Shown: positions 1 through 9,370 of the stretch, in pieces
How positions within the stretch are numbered: the stretch's first letter is position 1
Layout: every line of letters begins with the position of its first letter
Origin: Adhaeribacter aerolatus
Lineage (GTDB): Bacteria; Bacteroidota; Bacteroidia; Cytophagales; Hymenobacteraceae
Assembly (NCBI RefSeq): GCF_007991635.1
Contig: NZ_BJYS01000001.1
Coordinates: forward strand, 248,001 to 312,000
Reading direction: 5' to 3'
DNA: 64,000 bases
Program-made: the position numbers and the translations under genes
Notes under the pieces: model-generated
What the model was told of the DNA's origin: nothing
Seen by the model: only the letters and a program-made list of their open reading frames with translations
Database searches by the model: none

Positions 1-2
1 TA

Positions 3-665
3 CACTATGTATTCAGCTTTATTTTTATCTTATTTATCGGCCTGAGCGAACCAGGCTTTGCTCAAAAAAGAAGCAAAATTCAGAAGGGACTAGCCACGTG
101 GTATGGTAGCCAATATCACGGCAAAAAAACCTCCAGCGGCGAAGTTTATAACAAAAACCGGATGACTGCTGCACATCCCACGCTCCCTTTCGGCACCAGA
201 GTAAAAGTTACAAATCCTATTACCAAAAAATTTGTAATTGTCCGGGTAAACGACCGGGGGCCATTTGGCAACAAACAACGGATTATAGATTTATCGGAAG
301 CGGCCGCCCGCAAAATCAAAATTCACCAGGAAGGCGAAGCCCGGGTAACCGTAGAAGTACTATCGGTTAGTTATTTAATGGAAGTAGACAAAGACAATTT
401 ACTGGCCCAGGTTCCGGTTTCTGCCCCCGAAAATACCTCTGATACAACTATCATTCCTACCTACCTGGTACAGGCTAGCGCTATTCCGGGTTTGCCCCTA
501 CAGAAACCGCAAATACGGAGCGCCCAGGCGGCATACGAGTCCAAAGTTAACCCGGCAGCAGAAGGAGAACAATTTGCAAGCGGGGTTGAGGACGAAGCAT
601 TAGAATCTCAATCTGGCAAAAAAGGCATTAACACCTTTGTGAGGCATTTATTCGGGGCCTCTTAA
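3..665 (+). CDS. RlpA-like septal ring lytic transglycosylase, 5' partial
   Basis: The reading frame is open from base 3 and starts before the window. The first visible residues are a hydrophobic stretch (YVFSFIFILFIGLSEPGFAQ) that looks like the end of a Sec signal peptide, so the protein is exported. It is followed by the double-psi beta-barrel of RlpA: GLATWYGSQYHGKKTSSGE, then FGTRVKVTN and VRVNDRGPF, which contains the conserved aspartate. Family members cleave denuded glycan strands of peptidoglycan or bind them at the septum. The roughly 100 residues after the barrel are low in recognisable motifs and no SPOR domain is visible. The first internal ATG (162) would cut the barrel in half, so it is not the start. 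Family assignment is firm; enzymatic activity is not proven. Confidence 0.88.
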   Translation, partial: HYVFSFIFILFIGLSEPGFAQKRSKIQKGLATWYGSQYHGKKTSSGEVYNKNRMTAAHPTLPFGTRVKVTNPITKKFVIVRVNDRGPFGNKQRIIDLSEAAARKIKIHQEGEARVTVEVLSVSYLMEVDKDNLLAQVPVSAPENTSDTTIIPTYLVQASAIPGLPLQKPQIRSAQAAYESKVNPAAEGEQFASGVEDEALESQSGKKGINTFVRHLFGAS

Positions 666-732
666 CTCAGCAAAAATAACCACCTGCTACAGGTAAGATT
701 AAGATAAAGATAAATAAAGCAATACATAAAAT

Positions 733-770
733 AAGCCCGGCTATGCGCAATAGTCGGGCTTATTTTTTTT
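733..770 (+). terminator. Rho-independent terminator after the RlpA-like gene
   Basis: An 11-bp stem (AAGCCCGGCTA with TAGTCGGGCTT, one G-T pair) and short loop are followed directly by ATTTTTTTT. It sits about 70 bases after the stop. The rest of the 666-966 gap is AT-rich with no gene I can support. Confidence 0.9.
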
Positions 771-966
771 AGCGCGGCCAGCCTGCCGGTATTTTGAGGC
801 AAATTTCTGATAGCTTTCGGAAGAAATCCGTTCCGGTTTATAATGTATTTTAGTTTATAGCCGGAAATAAGATTTAGGGGCCAAGTTTGATACTACTTAA
901 ATTTAGAGTAGGGTGATTTTACGAAAATTTACTTATATTTTCCTCTGATTAATATTCATCACCAAC

Positions 967-1581
967 ATGCAAAACACCGACCCGCGCGTAACCGCATATC
1001 TTCAGCATGCTGCCCCGTTTGCCCAACCAATTCTAACCCATTTGCGGCAGGTTGTGCATGCGGCCTGCCCCGAGGTTACCGAAACCATTAAATGGGGGTT
1101 TCCAAACTTCCAGTACAACGGCATTGTATGCAGTATGGCTGCCTTCAAAAATCATTGCACCTTTAGCTTTTGGAAAGCTTCTTTGCTTTCTGATCCGCAT
1201 CATTTGTTTAAGGCTGTGGGTAATACCGCCATGGGACAATTTGGTCAAATAAAATCATTAGCCGACCTACCATCCGATGAAACGCTGACGGCCTATATTC
1301 AGGAAGCAGTAAAACTGAATAAAGAAAAAATTAAGAGCATTCCTAAGGCAAAACCAGCCGTTACACCTGAACTTATCGTGCCGGCGTATTTCCTGGAGGC
1401 TTTAAACCAAAACGATAAAGCACAAGATACTTTCGAAAAATTCAGCTATTCGAACAAAAAAGAATATGTAAGCTGGATTACCGAAGCTAAGAGCGAAGAA
1501 ACCCGGCAAAAAAGAATAAATACCGCCTTAGAGTGGCTGGCCGAAGGGAAAGTACGCAACTGGAAATACCAGAAAAATTAA
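967..1581 (+). CDS. YdeI/OmpD-associated family protein with DUF1801 domain
   Basis: This 204-residue cytoplasmic protein has no signal peptide. Residues about 15-115 match the DUF1801 (YdhG-like) fold: a helical start, the ETIKWGFPNFQY segment and a compact alpha/beta domain. Residues about 140-200 form the helical tail typical of YdeI/OmdA proteins (FEKFSYSNKKEYVSWI, then a run of charged residues and EWLAEGKVRNWKY). The biochemical role of the family is not established; YdeI has been linked to polymyxin and envelope stress in enterobacteria. It stands alone between terminators and shows nothing odd. Confidence is high for the family and low for function. Confidence 0.88.
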   Translation: MQNTDPRVTAYLQHAAPFAQPILTHLRQVVHAACPEVTETIKWGFPNFQYNGIVCSMAAFKNHCTFSFWKASLLSDPHHLFKAVGNTAMGQFGQIKSLADLPSDETLTAYIQEAVKLNKEKIKSIPKAKPAVTPELIVPAYFLEALNQNDKAQDTFEKFSYSNKKEYVSWITEAKSEETRQKRINTALEWLAEGKVRNWKYQKN

Positions 1582-1684
1582 CTTCGGGTTTAGTCGATCC
1601 TTATCAATTTACCTTTTCATGAATTCGGGAAAACTTCAAAACATCTGAATATTTTATATGTTACTTTTTTAAACCGAAATAAAG

Positions 1685-2437
1685 ATGAAACTCAAAAACA
1701 TTATTGCTTTACTCGCCCTGTCGCTGGTTTTGGTGCAGGCAAAAGCCCAGAAAGCTACGCCCGACCAATTGGATACCAAGAAAGGGCCCTTAACTATTCA
1801 GCCGGTGCAACATGCGGCTACCGTATTAAAATGGGATAACAAAACCATTTACGTAGACCCGGCCGGAGGCGCCAACCTGTTTACCGGCTTGGATGCGCCC
1901 GATTTAATTTTGATTACCGATATTCACGGCGACCACATGGACCTGAAAACGCTGGAAGCCATTAACACCTCTAAAGCGACGCTGGTAGTGCCGCAGGCTG
2001 TGGCCGATATGCTGCCGGCGGCTCTGAAGCCCAAGGTAGTTGTGTTGGCCAACGGTGCCAAAACCACCAAGTTTGGCGCTACCATCACTGCTATTCCCAT
2101 GTATAATCTGCCCGAAACGGCCGACTCCCGGCACCCCAAAGGGCGCGGCAACGGTTATGTCATAAACGTAGGCGATAAAAATATTTACTTTTCCGGCGAT
2201 ACCGAAGATATTGCCGAAATGCAGGCACTGAAAAATATTGATGTGGCGTTTGTGTGCATGAACCTGCCCTACACCATGGATGTGAACCAAGCGGCCCAGG
2301 CTGTGTTGGCATTTAAACCCAAAGTGGTTTACCCGTATCACTATCGCGGTCAGGATGTAAACGTTTTTAAAAGCCAGGTGAACGCCGGCGACAGCAAAAT
2401 TGAGGTACGGCTGCGGAACTGGTATCCCGGCACTTAA
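1685..2437 (+). CDS. Secreted metallo-beta-lactamase-fold hydrolase
   Basis: The 250-residue protein has a clear signal peptide (MKLKNIIALLALSLVLVQAKAQ), so it is periplasmic or secreted. The MBL fold is shown by VDPAGGANLF near residue 58, the metal motif TDIHGDHMD near residue 78, YFSGDTED near residue 170 and the late histidine in YPYHYRGQ near residue 218. The first position of the canonical THxHxDH motif is aspartate here, which is seen in the UPF0173-like branch. Substrate is unknown. It is a single gene with a strong terminator and faces the histidine kinase gene on the other strand. Confidence 0.88.
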   Translation: MKLKNIIALLALSLVLVQAKAQKATPDQLDTKKGPLTIQPVQHAATVLKWDNKTIYVDPAGGANLFTGLDAPDLILITDIHGDHMDLKTLEAINTSKATLVVPQAVADMLPAALKPKVVVLANGAKTTKFGATITAIPMYNLPETADSRHPKGRGNGYVINVGDKNIYFSGDTEDIAEMQALKNIDVAFVCMNLPYTMDVNQAAQAVLAFKPKVVYPYHYRGQDVNVFKSQVNAGDSKIEVRLRNWYPGT

Positions 2438-2461
2438 AATTAGTAATGGCCTCTTATAGCA

Positions 2462-2490
2462 TAAAAAACCAGCCAAACGGCTGGTTTTTT
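2462..2490. terminator. Bidirectional terminator between convergent genes
   Basis: The hairpin AAAAACCAGCC / GGCTGGTTTTT with an AAAC loop has an A run on one side and a T run on the other. It can therefore stop transcripts of the MBL gene (plus) and of the kinase gene that ends at 2521 (minus). Confidence 0.88.
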
Positions 2491-2520
2491 ATTTTAAATT
2501 TGGGGATAAAACTTAATATT

Positions 2521-5500
2521 TCAGGTAATGGGTTGCTTTTTAAAATATACCTTAAAAGTTGAGCCTTTTCCTTCTGTGCTATCTACCGTTACGTAACCGC
2601 CGTAATTTTCTACAATCCGTTTTACAATATACAAGCCAATACCGCTGCCTTCTACGTGCGTGTGAACGCGCCGGAACATGGAGAAAAGCTTATGCTGCTG
2701 ATCGGCCCGGATACCCAGGCCATTATCAGAAACGGTTAGGGTAATATATTCTTCTTCCTGAGCCGTAGAAATAATTATTTCGGGTTTCCTTTTTAAATCG
2801 CGGTATTTAATGGCATTCGAAACCAGGTTATACAAAATGCTGCGCAGGTTTTTGCGGGCGTAAACAATTTCCGGTACGGCGAAGTCGGTTTTAATGCAGG
2901 CTCCGGATTCCGCTATCATCGCTTGGATATCCTGTTTTACATCGGCCAGTGTCTCGGCAAAAGAAAGATTTACCTGGTCTTGATTTACTTCCTTCTGTAC
3001 CCGGGTAATATTGGTTAAATCAACAATGGTGCGTTTTAATTTATTAATTGACTCCCGTAGCAATTTCAAAACAAATTGTTCATCGGGGGTCAGACGCGCG
3101 TACATATTGTACATCATGTCGTTGGTGAGTCCCTCTAAATTAGCAATAGGCGCTCGTAAATCATGCGAAGCGGTGTATACAAAATTATCCAGGTCGGTGT
3201 TGGTCCGGCGCAATTCTGTATTGGTGCGACTTAGTTCTTCGTTGGTTTGCATTAACTCTTTCCGGCTGAAAACCAATTCGGTTACTTCTATGGCAAAAAC
3301 CAGTACCGCATCTACCTCCCGTTCCTGGTTAAACAAAGGCTGGTAAACCAGGTTAAAGTAGCCCGTTTGCCGTTTACCGCTTACTTCTTTACTGATAGCT
3401 ACTTCTTTGCCCACAAATGATTTTCCACTGGAGATTACCTGGCCTATCTGCTCAAACAAACCCGGTCCTTCTAAATCCGGATGCGCTTCGCGGACACTTT
3501 TGCCGGGCAGTACCTGGTTACCCAACATTTTGCGGTAAAATGGATTGGCAAAAATATAGGTCTGATCGGTGGCCTGGATAAGGGCTACCAGGGCCGGCAC
3601 TTCCAGGAATATTTTTTGCAGTAATTCTGCATTCTCTTTTATCTTCTGCTCTGCTTCTTTTCTTTCGGTAATATCAATTACAGAACCGATGTACCCCATA
3701 AACTTGCCGGCGGCGTCGAAGCGCGGGGCGGCGTTGGTAACCATCCAACGGTAAACACCATCTTTCCGTCTTAAGCGGTAATCTGCCTCAAAGCTGGTAT
3801 GGTTTTGCAGGGCTTGTTCATACACCAAACGCACCTTTTCCACATCATCCGGATGAACCGGATCTACCCAACCTTCATTTAAAGATATTTCGTTGGGGTT
3901 TCCGGTGAATTCAAACCAGCGCCAGTTTAAATAAGTTACCAGGCCTTCCTCATTGTTCAGCCAAATCATTACCGGCGCATTATCGGCCATATTCCGGAAG
4001 CGGGCCTCACTTTCCAGGATAGCCGACTGGGCCTGCCGCTCTTCAGTTACATCGCGAATCTCCAACACCATGTAGGCCAAAGTTCCTTGTTCAAACACCG
4101 GCGTTGCCGAACAGCTTACATTAAAAAAGGTACCGTCTTTCCGGATGAATACATCTTCGTGGCCCCGCAAAACCTTATTCTCTTTTAAGGCAATTCCCAG
4201 CGGGCATTCTGCCATCGGGTAAGGAGAGCCATTGGGCCGGTGGTGGTGCACCAGATTATGCAGCGGCTGCTCCTGCATTTCCGCGAAAGAGAACCCCGTC
4301 ATTACTTCGGCCATCGGGTTCATAAAAGTGCAGTAGCCATCGGCGTTCATCATAAAAAGCGCCACCGTTGCGTTCTCGGCAATTGTATTGGTGATTTTGT
4401 GCTGATATTCCAGGGCAGCTTGCGTCTTTTTCTCCTCAGTCAGATCTTTTACCTCAATAACGGTAGCGATGGGAATGCCATCCTGAAAAATAGGGCTGGC
4501 GGCACACGTAACCGGGAAATAAGTACCGTCTTTGCGGATAAATACATCCTGGTGGGCCCGCACGAGGTTGTTGGTGGGTAATGCCCGGTCGATGGGGCAT
4601 TCTTCCATCGGGTACGGCGTACCATCGGGGTGATGATGATGAATGAGATAATGCAGAGGCTTTTCCTGTACTTCGTCCATGGTAAAACCCGTCATGGCTT
4701 CGGCGGCCGGGTTCATAAAGGTGCAATAGCCTTTGTCGTTCATCATAAATAAGGCTACCGTAGCATTATCGGTAATGGTTTGCCGCACCTTGTTCGACCG
4801 CCGCCGGATACCCACCGACCAAAAAGCAAAAAATATTAATAAACTAATGACAGTTCCGCCGACCAGAATTATTTCGGGAATCTTACTGTTAACTTCAGCA
4901 GAGGCCGGCTGCGCCTTAAGTACCACCGTCCAGGTATTATTTGCCAGGTTAATTTTTACTTCTTTGGTTAAAGCTGCATTCCCGGATGTTTTTGCCTGTC
5001 TATTCCGGGGGCTGCGGGCATATAAAAGATGCTTATCTTCCTTAATAAGTCCATCATAAATCTGGATAGTAAACCTTTCGAAATCATCAGACAAAACATT
5101 ATTCATTAAATCGCCGGCCCGGAAAGGACTATACACATATCCTTTAAGCAACCGCCGCCGGTCGGCTACTGATGCCGGCAATATTTCGTTCTGATAAACC
5201 GGCAGATACAATAAAAAACCCGGCTGCACGGCGGTGCTATCTTCCTGCACCAAAATAACCTTTCGGGATAAAACCGGTTGCCCGGTGTCGCGGGCCTGTT
5301 CCATGGCTTCACGGCGGATGGGTTCGCTGAACATATCAAAGCCAAAGGCGCGGAGGTTACGGCCGGAGAATGGCTCAATAAATACAATGGGGGTATAAAT
5401 TGCACGGGGACCGGCGGGATGTATCGTATAATCCGGAAACCCTTCGGCCCGTACTCGCTGGATATGGGCTTGCAAGTTCTCCGGCCGGATTACTTCGGCA

Positions 5501-5814
5501 AAACCAATACCCTGAATGCCCGGATAACTCTCATAAACTTCCAGCGCTTGTATATAATATTTCCACTCGGTACGGTTAATTTCGTTGGAAGCAGTAAATA
5601 AAGCTTTTGCGCCTTTCAGTACCTGAACATAATGGCTGGCCCGGCGCTTAATCTGTTCCTCGGCCTGCGCAACCTTAAAGTTAAACCAACTTTTTAACTC
5701 TGCTTCCCGGCGTTGTTTCAGATAGAAATAACTAAAGATAGTTACACCCAGAAAAAACAGAAAAGGAATAAAGGCAAAAGAAAAATACTTAAACAAACGC
5801 TTAATGTCCGGCAT
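2521..5814 (-). CDS. CHASE and multi-PAS sensor histidine kinase
   Basis: The 1097-residue membrane kinase has transmembrane segments at about 12-32 and 314-335. They bracket an extracytoplasmic CHASE ligand-binding domain (about 45-300). Four PAS/PAC modules follow (about 345-460, 478-592, 605-720 and 735-850). The first two are near copies of each other, both with NATVALFMMN, GYCTFMNP, PLH.L.HHH and YPM.ECP, which indicates internal duplication. The dimerisation domain has phospho-acceptor His884 (FVYTASHDLRAP); the ATPase domain has NLVSNAIKY near 1000, DNGLGI near 1030 and GSGIGLYIV near 1056. No receiver domain is fused and no response regulator is adjacent, so it is an orphan kinase. 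Its catalytic end resembles that of the kinase at 30702. The ligand cannot be read from sequence. Confidence 0.93.
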   Translation of the reverse strand: MPDIKRLFKYFSFAFIPFLFFLGVTIFSYFYLKQRREAELKSWFNFKVAQAEEQIKRRASHYVQVLKGAKALFTASNEINRTEWKYYIQALEVYESYPGIQGIGFAEVIRPENLQAHIQRVRAEGFPDYTIHPAGPRAIYTPIVFIEPFSGRNLRAFGFDMFSEPIRREAMEQARDTGQPVLSRKVILVQEDSTAVQPGFLLYLPVYQNEILPASVADRRRLLKGYVYSPFRAGDLMNNVLSDDFERFTIQIYDGLIKEDKHLLYARSPRNRQAKTSGNAALTKEVKINLANNTWTVVLKAQPASAEVNSKIPEIILVGGTVISLLIFFAFWSVGIRRRSNKVRQTITDNATVALFMMNDKGYCTFMNPAAEAMTGFTMDEVQEKPLHYLIHHHHPDGTPYPMEECPIDRALPTNNLVRAHQDVFIRKDGTYFPVTCAASPIFQDGIPIATVIEVKDLTEEKKTQAALEYQHKITNTIAENATVALFMMNADGYCTFMNPMAEVMTGFSFAEMQEQPLHNLVHHHRPNGSPYPMAECPLGIALKENKVLRGHEDVFIRKDGTFFNVSCSATPVFEQGTLAYMVLEIRDVTEERQAQSAILESEARFRNMADNAPVMIWLNNEEGLVTYLNWRWFEFTGNPNEISLNEGWVDPVHPDDVEKVRLVYEQALQNHTSFEADYRLRRKDGVYRWMVTNAAPRFDAAGKFMGYIGSVIDITERKEAEQKIKENAELLQKIFLEVPALVALIQATDQTYIFANPFYRKMLGNQVLPGKSVREAHPDLEGPGLFEQIGQVISSGKSFVGKEVAISKEVSGKRQTGYFNLVYQPLFNQEREVDAVLVFAIEVTELVFSRKELMQTNEELSRTNTELRRTNTDLDNFVYTASHDLRAPIANLEGLTNDMMYNMYARLTPDEQFVLKLLRESINKLKRTIVDLTNITRVQKEVNQDQVNLSFAETLADVKQDIQAMIAESGACIKTDFAVPEIVYARKNLRSILYNLVSNAIKYRDLKRKPEIIISTAQEEEYITLTVSDNGLGIRADQQHKLFSMFRRVHTHVEGSGIGLYIVKRIVENYGGYVTVDSTEGKGSTFKVYFKKQPIT

Positions 5815-5882
5815 TCAGAATTTTATATAAACTTCTAAATTAAGGCTTAATATGTAATATTCTAAGTCGGGGGCACAAAATA

Positions 5883-5928
5883 TTTAGCCTGGCAGCTTTT
5901 ACCAATGGTAATTTACCGCCAGGCTAAA
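5883..5928 (-). terminator. Strong hairpin after uxuA
   Basis: Perfect 11-base arms (TTTAGCCTGGC at 5883-5893, GCCAGGCTAAA at 5918-5928) enclose an inner TACCA/TGGTA pairing. The hairpin lies about 60 bases past the uxuA stop on the minus strand and is followed there by TATTTTG. The weak T tract lowers confidence that it is a classic terminator. Confidence 0.6.
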
Positions 5929-5986
5929 AAACAATTTCTACACTAATGCTAATCCGGCATCTTCTACCGAGCTTCGGCAACAGTAT

Positions 5987-7204
5987 TTAATACAAAGACC
6001 GGATAATACCTAACTCCAGGCCACGCAATTCGGCTAAACCTCTTAACCGGCCAATGGCCGAGTAGCCCGGGTTTGTTTTTTTGTGTAAATCATCGAGCAT
6101 GCGGTGCCCATGGTCAGGCCGGAAAGGCATTTGGTAATCGGAACGGTTCTCGGCCCGACGACGGTTTTCTTCTTCTATCAGGGCGCGTACCACCGCGTAC
6201 ATGTCTACATCGCCGGTCAGGTGATCGGCTTCGTAAAAGGTTTCGGGTTGTTCCGGATCGCGTTTGGTACTGCGCAGGTGCACAAAATTAATCCGGTGGC
6301 CGTGCCGCTCAATCATACCAGGCAAGTCATTATCGGGCCGCACGCCGTAAGAACCGGTACACATGGTAAAGCCGTTGGCCGGCGAATCTACCACATTTAA
6401 TAAAGCTACCAAGTCAGCTTCGGTACTTACTACGCGGGGCAAACCTAATATGGGCCGTGGCGGATCGTCGGGGTGAATGGCCATGCGCACACCTGTTTCT
6501 TCGGCTACCGGAATAATTTGCTGTAAAAAATAAGCTAAGTTCTGACGCAGTTCGGCATCCCCTACTTCTTTATAAGTATCCAGTACTAACTGAAACTCTT
6601 CCAGGGTAAAGCTTTCTTCGGAACCAGGTAAACCCGCAATAATATTTTGCTGCAGTTTTTTCTTTTCCTCTTCCGAAAGGGTTTCAAAATATTGGTGCGC
6701 GGCATCTACCTGTTCAGGTGTATAAGTTGCTTCGGCGCCGGGACGCTTTAAGATAAATAATTCGAATGCCGCAAAAGCCACCGCATCAAAACGCAACGCC
6801 TCCGAGCCATCTTCTACCACGTAGTTCAAATCGGTGCGGGTCCAGTCGAGCACAGGCATAAAATTATAGCAAATGGTATCGATGCCGCAGGCCGCCAGAT
6901 TCCGGATAGTTTGTTTGTAATTTTCGATGCAGCGTTCCCGCTCCGGATGGCCGGTTTTAATATATTCGTGTATCGGTACGCTTTCTACCACCGACCAGCG
7001 CAAGCCACGGGGTTTGGCCGGGCTCACGGTTTCGTCTAACTCAATCAGGCGCTTGCGTTCCTGAATAGCCTCTACGGTCCAGACTTCACCGTTGGGCACC
7101 TGGTGCAGGGCAGTTACAATGCCCGTAGCGCCGGCCTGCCGGATATCCGATAAGGAAACCGGATCGTTGGGGCCAAACCAGCGCCATGTTTGTTCCATGC
7201 TCAT
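5987..7204 (-). CDS. uxuA: Mannonate dehydratase
   Basis: UxuA removes water from D-mannonate to give 2-keto-3-deoxygluconate in glucuronate breakdown; it is a cytoplasmic TIM-barrel metal enzyme. The 405-residue protein has family landmarks throughout: [19 protein letters not shown] at the start, [30 protein letters not shown] near residue 117, [17 protein letters not shown] near residue 248, FVHLRSTKR near residue 305 and FRPDHGHRM near residue 360. Length agrees with the usual 390-405. No other hexuronate gene is adjacent, so it is a lone gene here. The minus strand carries a TATTTTTG (-7 type) match at about 7279-7286, but without a good -33 box. Confidence 0.95.
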   Translation of the reverse strand: MSMEQTWRWFGPNDPVSLSDIRQAGATGIVTALHQVPNGEVWTVEAIQERKRLIELDETVSPAKPRGLRWSVVESVPIHEYIKTGHPERERCIENYKQTIRNLAACGIDTICYNFMPVLDWTRTDLNYVVEDGSEALRFDAVAFAAFELFILKRPGAEATYTPEQVDAAHQYFETLSEEEKKKLQQNIIAGLPGSEESFTLEEFQLVLDTYKEVGDAELRQNLAYFLQQIIPVAEETGVRMAIHPDDPPRPILGLPRVVSTEADLVALLNVVDSPANGFTMCTGSYGVRPDNDLPGMIERHGHRINFVHLRSTKRDPEQPETFYEADHLTGDVDMYAVVRALIEEENRRRAENRSDYQMPFRPDHGHRMLDDLHKKTNPGYSAIGRLRGLAELRGLELGIIRSLY

Positions 7205-7590
7205 ATCTTAGAATTATTCGTGGTTGGTTGTTTTTTAAGAATTGCTGATTTTTAAATTACTTACCTATTAAACCCTGGCAAAAATATCTTTTAACCTGAA
7301 TAATTTCTCTACTCTAATAGAATATATTTCCGGCAACGTTGCCAAACACCATTGTTTTACAAAATAAGTTTTACTAAATTTTAACCTGGTAAGAATTCGT
7401 AAGAATTACTGTTTTTAGGGTAAGCGTTTAATAGAAACAAAGCTAAGAAAACCTTTTAGCTATCAGACATTATTTCTACTAGCCAACTTCTAAATACTTC
7501 TGATTTATTCCTGCTTATGTATCCTTTTTTATACCTTTAGAACAATAAAATTCTTAAATTATATAATGTGCCTATTTTAAAATAACTAGC
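7205..7590. other. Divergent intergenic region, uxuA / tldD-like gene
   Basis: This 386-base AT-rich gap separates divergently transcribed genes and must hold both promoters. CAAAAATA at 7279-7286 is a minus-strand TAnnTTTG match for uxuA. TATACCTTTAG around 7530-7545 is a near match for the plus-strand gene. Neither has a well-placed -33 box. I see no coding sequence. Confidence 0.35.
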
Positions 7591-9234
7591 TTGAAAAGGA
7601 GAAATTTTATTCAATTAGCTTCGATGGGCGTTGGGGGCCTGGCACTGTCGCATATTCCGGTTTTCGGCAACCCGATTTCACCGGAAGTGGCACTGGAACC
7701 GATAGATGTGGCCCTTAAAAAACGGCTCGCCGATGCTGCCCTGAATGCTGCCAAATCCCAGGGCGCTACTTACGCCGATGTTCGCATTGGCCGGTACTTG
7801 CAGCAATATATTTTTACCCGCGAGAAACAAGTACAAAATATTGTAAACGCCGAATCTTACGGAGTGGGCATCCGGGTAATTGCCAACGGGACCTGGGGCT
7901 TTGCTGCCACCAACAACGTAACCGAAGCCGGACTTGCCCAGGCAGCCTCCCAGGCTATCGCTATTGCTAAAGCCAATGCCCGTTACCAGCAAGAGCCGGT
8001 ACAACTGGCTCCCGTAAAAGGGATAGGCGAAGTTTCCTGGCGAACGCCCATTGTGCAGAATGCATTTGAGGTGCCGGTAGCCGAAAAGGCAGACTTATTG
8101 TTAGCTGCCAATGCCAAGGCTTTAGAGAACGGTGCCAGTTTTATTAACACTGCTCTTTTTCAGATAAACGAACAAAAGTATTTTGCTTCTACCGAGGGTT
8201 CTTACATTGATCAGGACATACACCGGATTTGGCCTACCTTCTCGGTATCGGCAGTAGACCGGTCGACCGGTAAATTCCGGAGCCGGGAAGCCCTGAGCGC
8301 CCCCATGGGTATGGGTTACGAATACCTGAGCAAACCAGGTCCAAAAATCGCCGGTCCGGCCGGCACTGGTTTGCAAGGCTATAACAAATACTACGATATT
8401 CTGGAAGATGCTGTCCTGGCGGCCAAACAAGCCAAAGCCAAAATCACGGCCAAATCAGTACAACCGGGTAAATACGACTTGGTGCTTGATCCAAACCACC
8501 TGGGCTTAACCATCCACGAATCGGTGGGCCACCCCCTGGAACTGGATCGGGTTTTGGGTTACGAGGCAAATTATGCAGGTACTTCCTTTGCTACCCTGGA
8601 TAAGTGGAAAACCAAAAACTTTAAATACGGCTCTAAACAGGTTAACATTTTTGCCGATAAAACCCAGCCGGGTTCTTTGGGCTACGTGGCATACGACGAC
8701 GAAGGCGTAAAAACCAAACGCTGGGATTTAATTAAAGACGGGGTACTGGTAAACTACCAGGCAATCCGCGATCAAGCGCATATTATTGGCGAGCCGGAAT
8801 CGCATGGTTGCTGCTACGCCGACCACTGGAGTTCAGTGCAGTTCCAGCGCATGGCCAACATTTCGCTGGCGCCGGGTAAAACCAAACTATCCGTAGACGA
8901 CATGATTAAAAATGTAGACAAAGGAATTTACATTTCCGGCCGTGGCTCTTTTTCCATCGATCAGCAGCGCTATAATTTCCAGTTTGGCGGCACCGTGTTT
9001 TACGAGATTAGCAAAGGCAAAATTGTGGGTATGCTCGAAGATGTGGCTTACCAATCGAACACCCAGGAATTCTGGAATTCCTGCGCTGCCATTTGCGACG
9101 AAAGCGATTATCGAATGTTCGGTTCTTTCTTCGACGGTAAAGGCCAGCCTGCCCAGATTAGTGCGGTATCGCACGGCAGTGCTACAACCCGCTTTAATGG
9201 CGTAAACGTAATTAACACCGCCCGGAAAATATAA
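7591..9234 (+). CDS. TldD-family metallopeptidase with twin-arginine signal
   Basis: The 547-residue protein starts with TTG. Its N terminus (MKRRNFIQLASMGVGGLAL) is a twin-arginine signal: the RRNFIQ motif, a mild hydrophobic core, then FGNP. This makes the TTG start convincing and predicts export. The TldD metal motif HESVGHPLELDR lies near residue 309, followed by EANYAGTSF; late family motifs are GCCYADHW, GRGSFS and EDVAYQSN. TldD and TldE form a metalloprotease that in enterobacteria matures microcin B17 and helps degrade CcdA. TldE (PmbA-like) follows 136 bases downstream without a signal of its own. E. coli TldD is cytoplasmic, so the Tat signal is notable. Nothing is truncated. Confidence 0.92.
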   Translation: MKRRNFIQLASMGVGGLALSHIPVFGNPISPEVALEPIDVALKKRLADAALNAAKSQGATYADVRIGRYLQQYIFTREKQVQNIVNAESYGVGIRVIANGTWGFAATNNVTEAGLAQAASQAIAIAKANARYQQEPVQLAPVKGIGEVSWRTPIVQNAFEVPVAEKADLLLAANAKALENGASFINTALFQINEQKYFASTEGSYIDQDIHRIWPTFSVSAVDRSTGKFRSREALSAPMGMGYEYLSKPGPKIAGPAGTGLQGYNKYYDILEDAVLAAKQAKAKITAKSVQPGKYDLVLDPNHLGLTIHESVGHPLELDRVLGYEANYAGTSFATLDKWKTKNFKYGSKQVNIFADKTQPGSLGYVAYDDEGVKTKRWDLIKDGVLVNYQAIRDQAHIIGEPESHGCCYADHWSSVQFQRMANISLAPGKTKLSVDDMIKNVDKGIYISGRGSFSIDQQRYNFQFGGTVFYEISKGKIVGMLEDVAYQSNTQEFWNSCAAICDESDYRMFGSFFDGKGQPAQISAVSHGSATTRFNGVNVINTARKI

Positions 9235-9370
9235 TTTGTTGGGCCGATTATGCTAAACCCAGTTTAAATATTGGCCAAATAATAAAATACCGGTTTAGGC
9301 CGGATTAATTAAAGCATAAAAAGATTAAGAATGTTGGTGGACGGTAGCGCCCCGACTATCGAGAAATAAC

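Noticed and set aside
1904-2476. 190-codon open frame on the minus strand inside the MBL hydrolase gene
   Set aside because: It is fully covered by the well-supported plus-strand gene, has no family resemblance, and is rich in residues expected from antisense reading.
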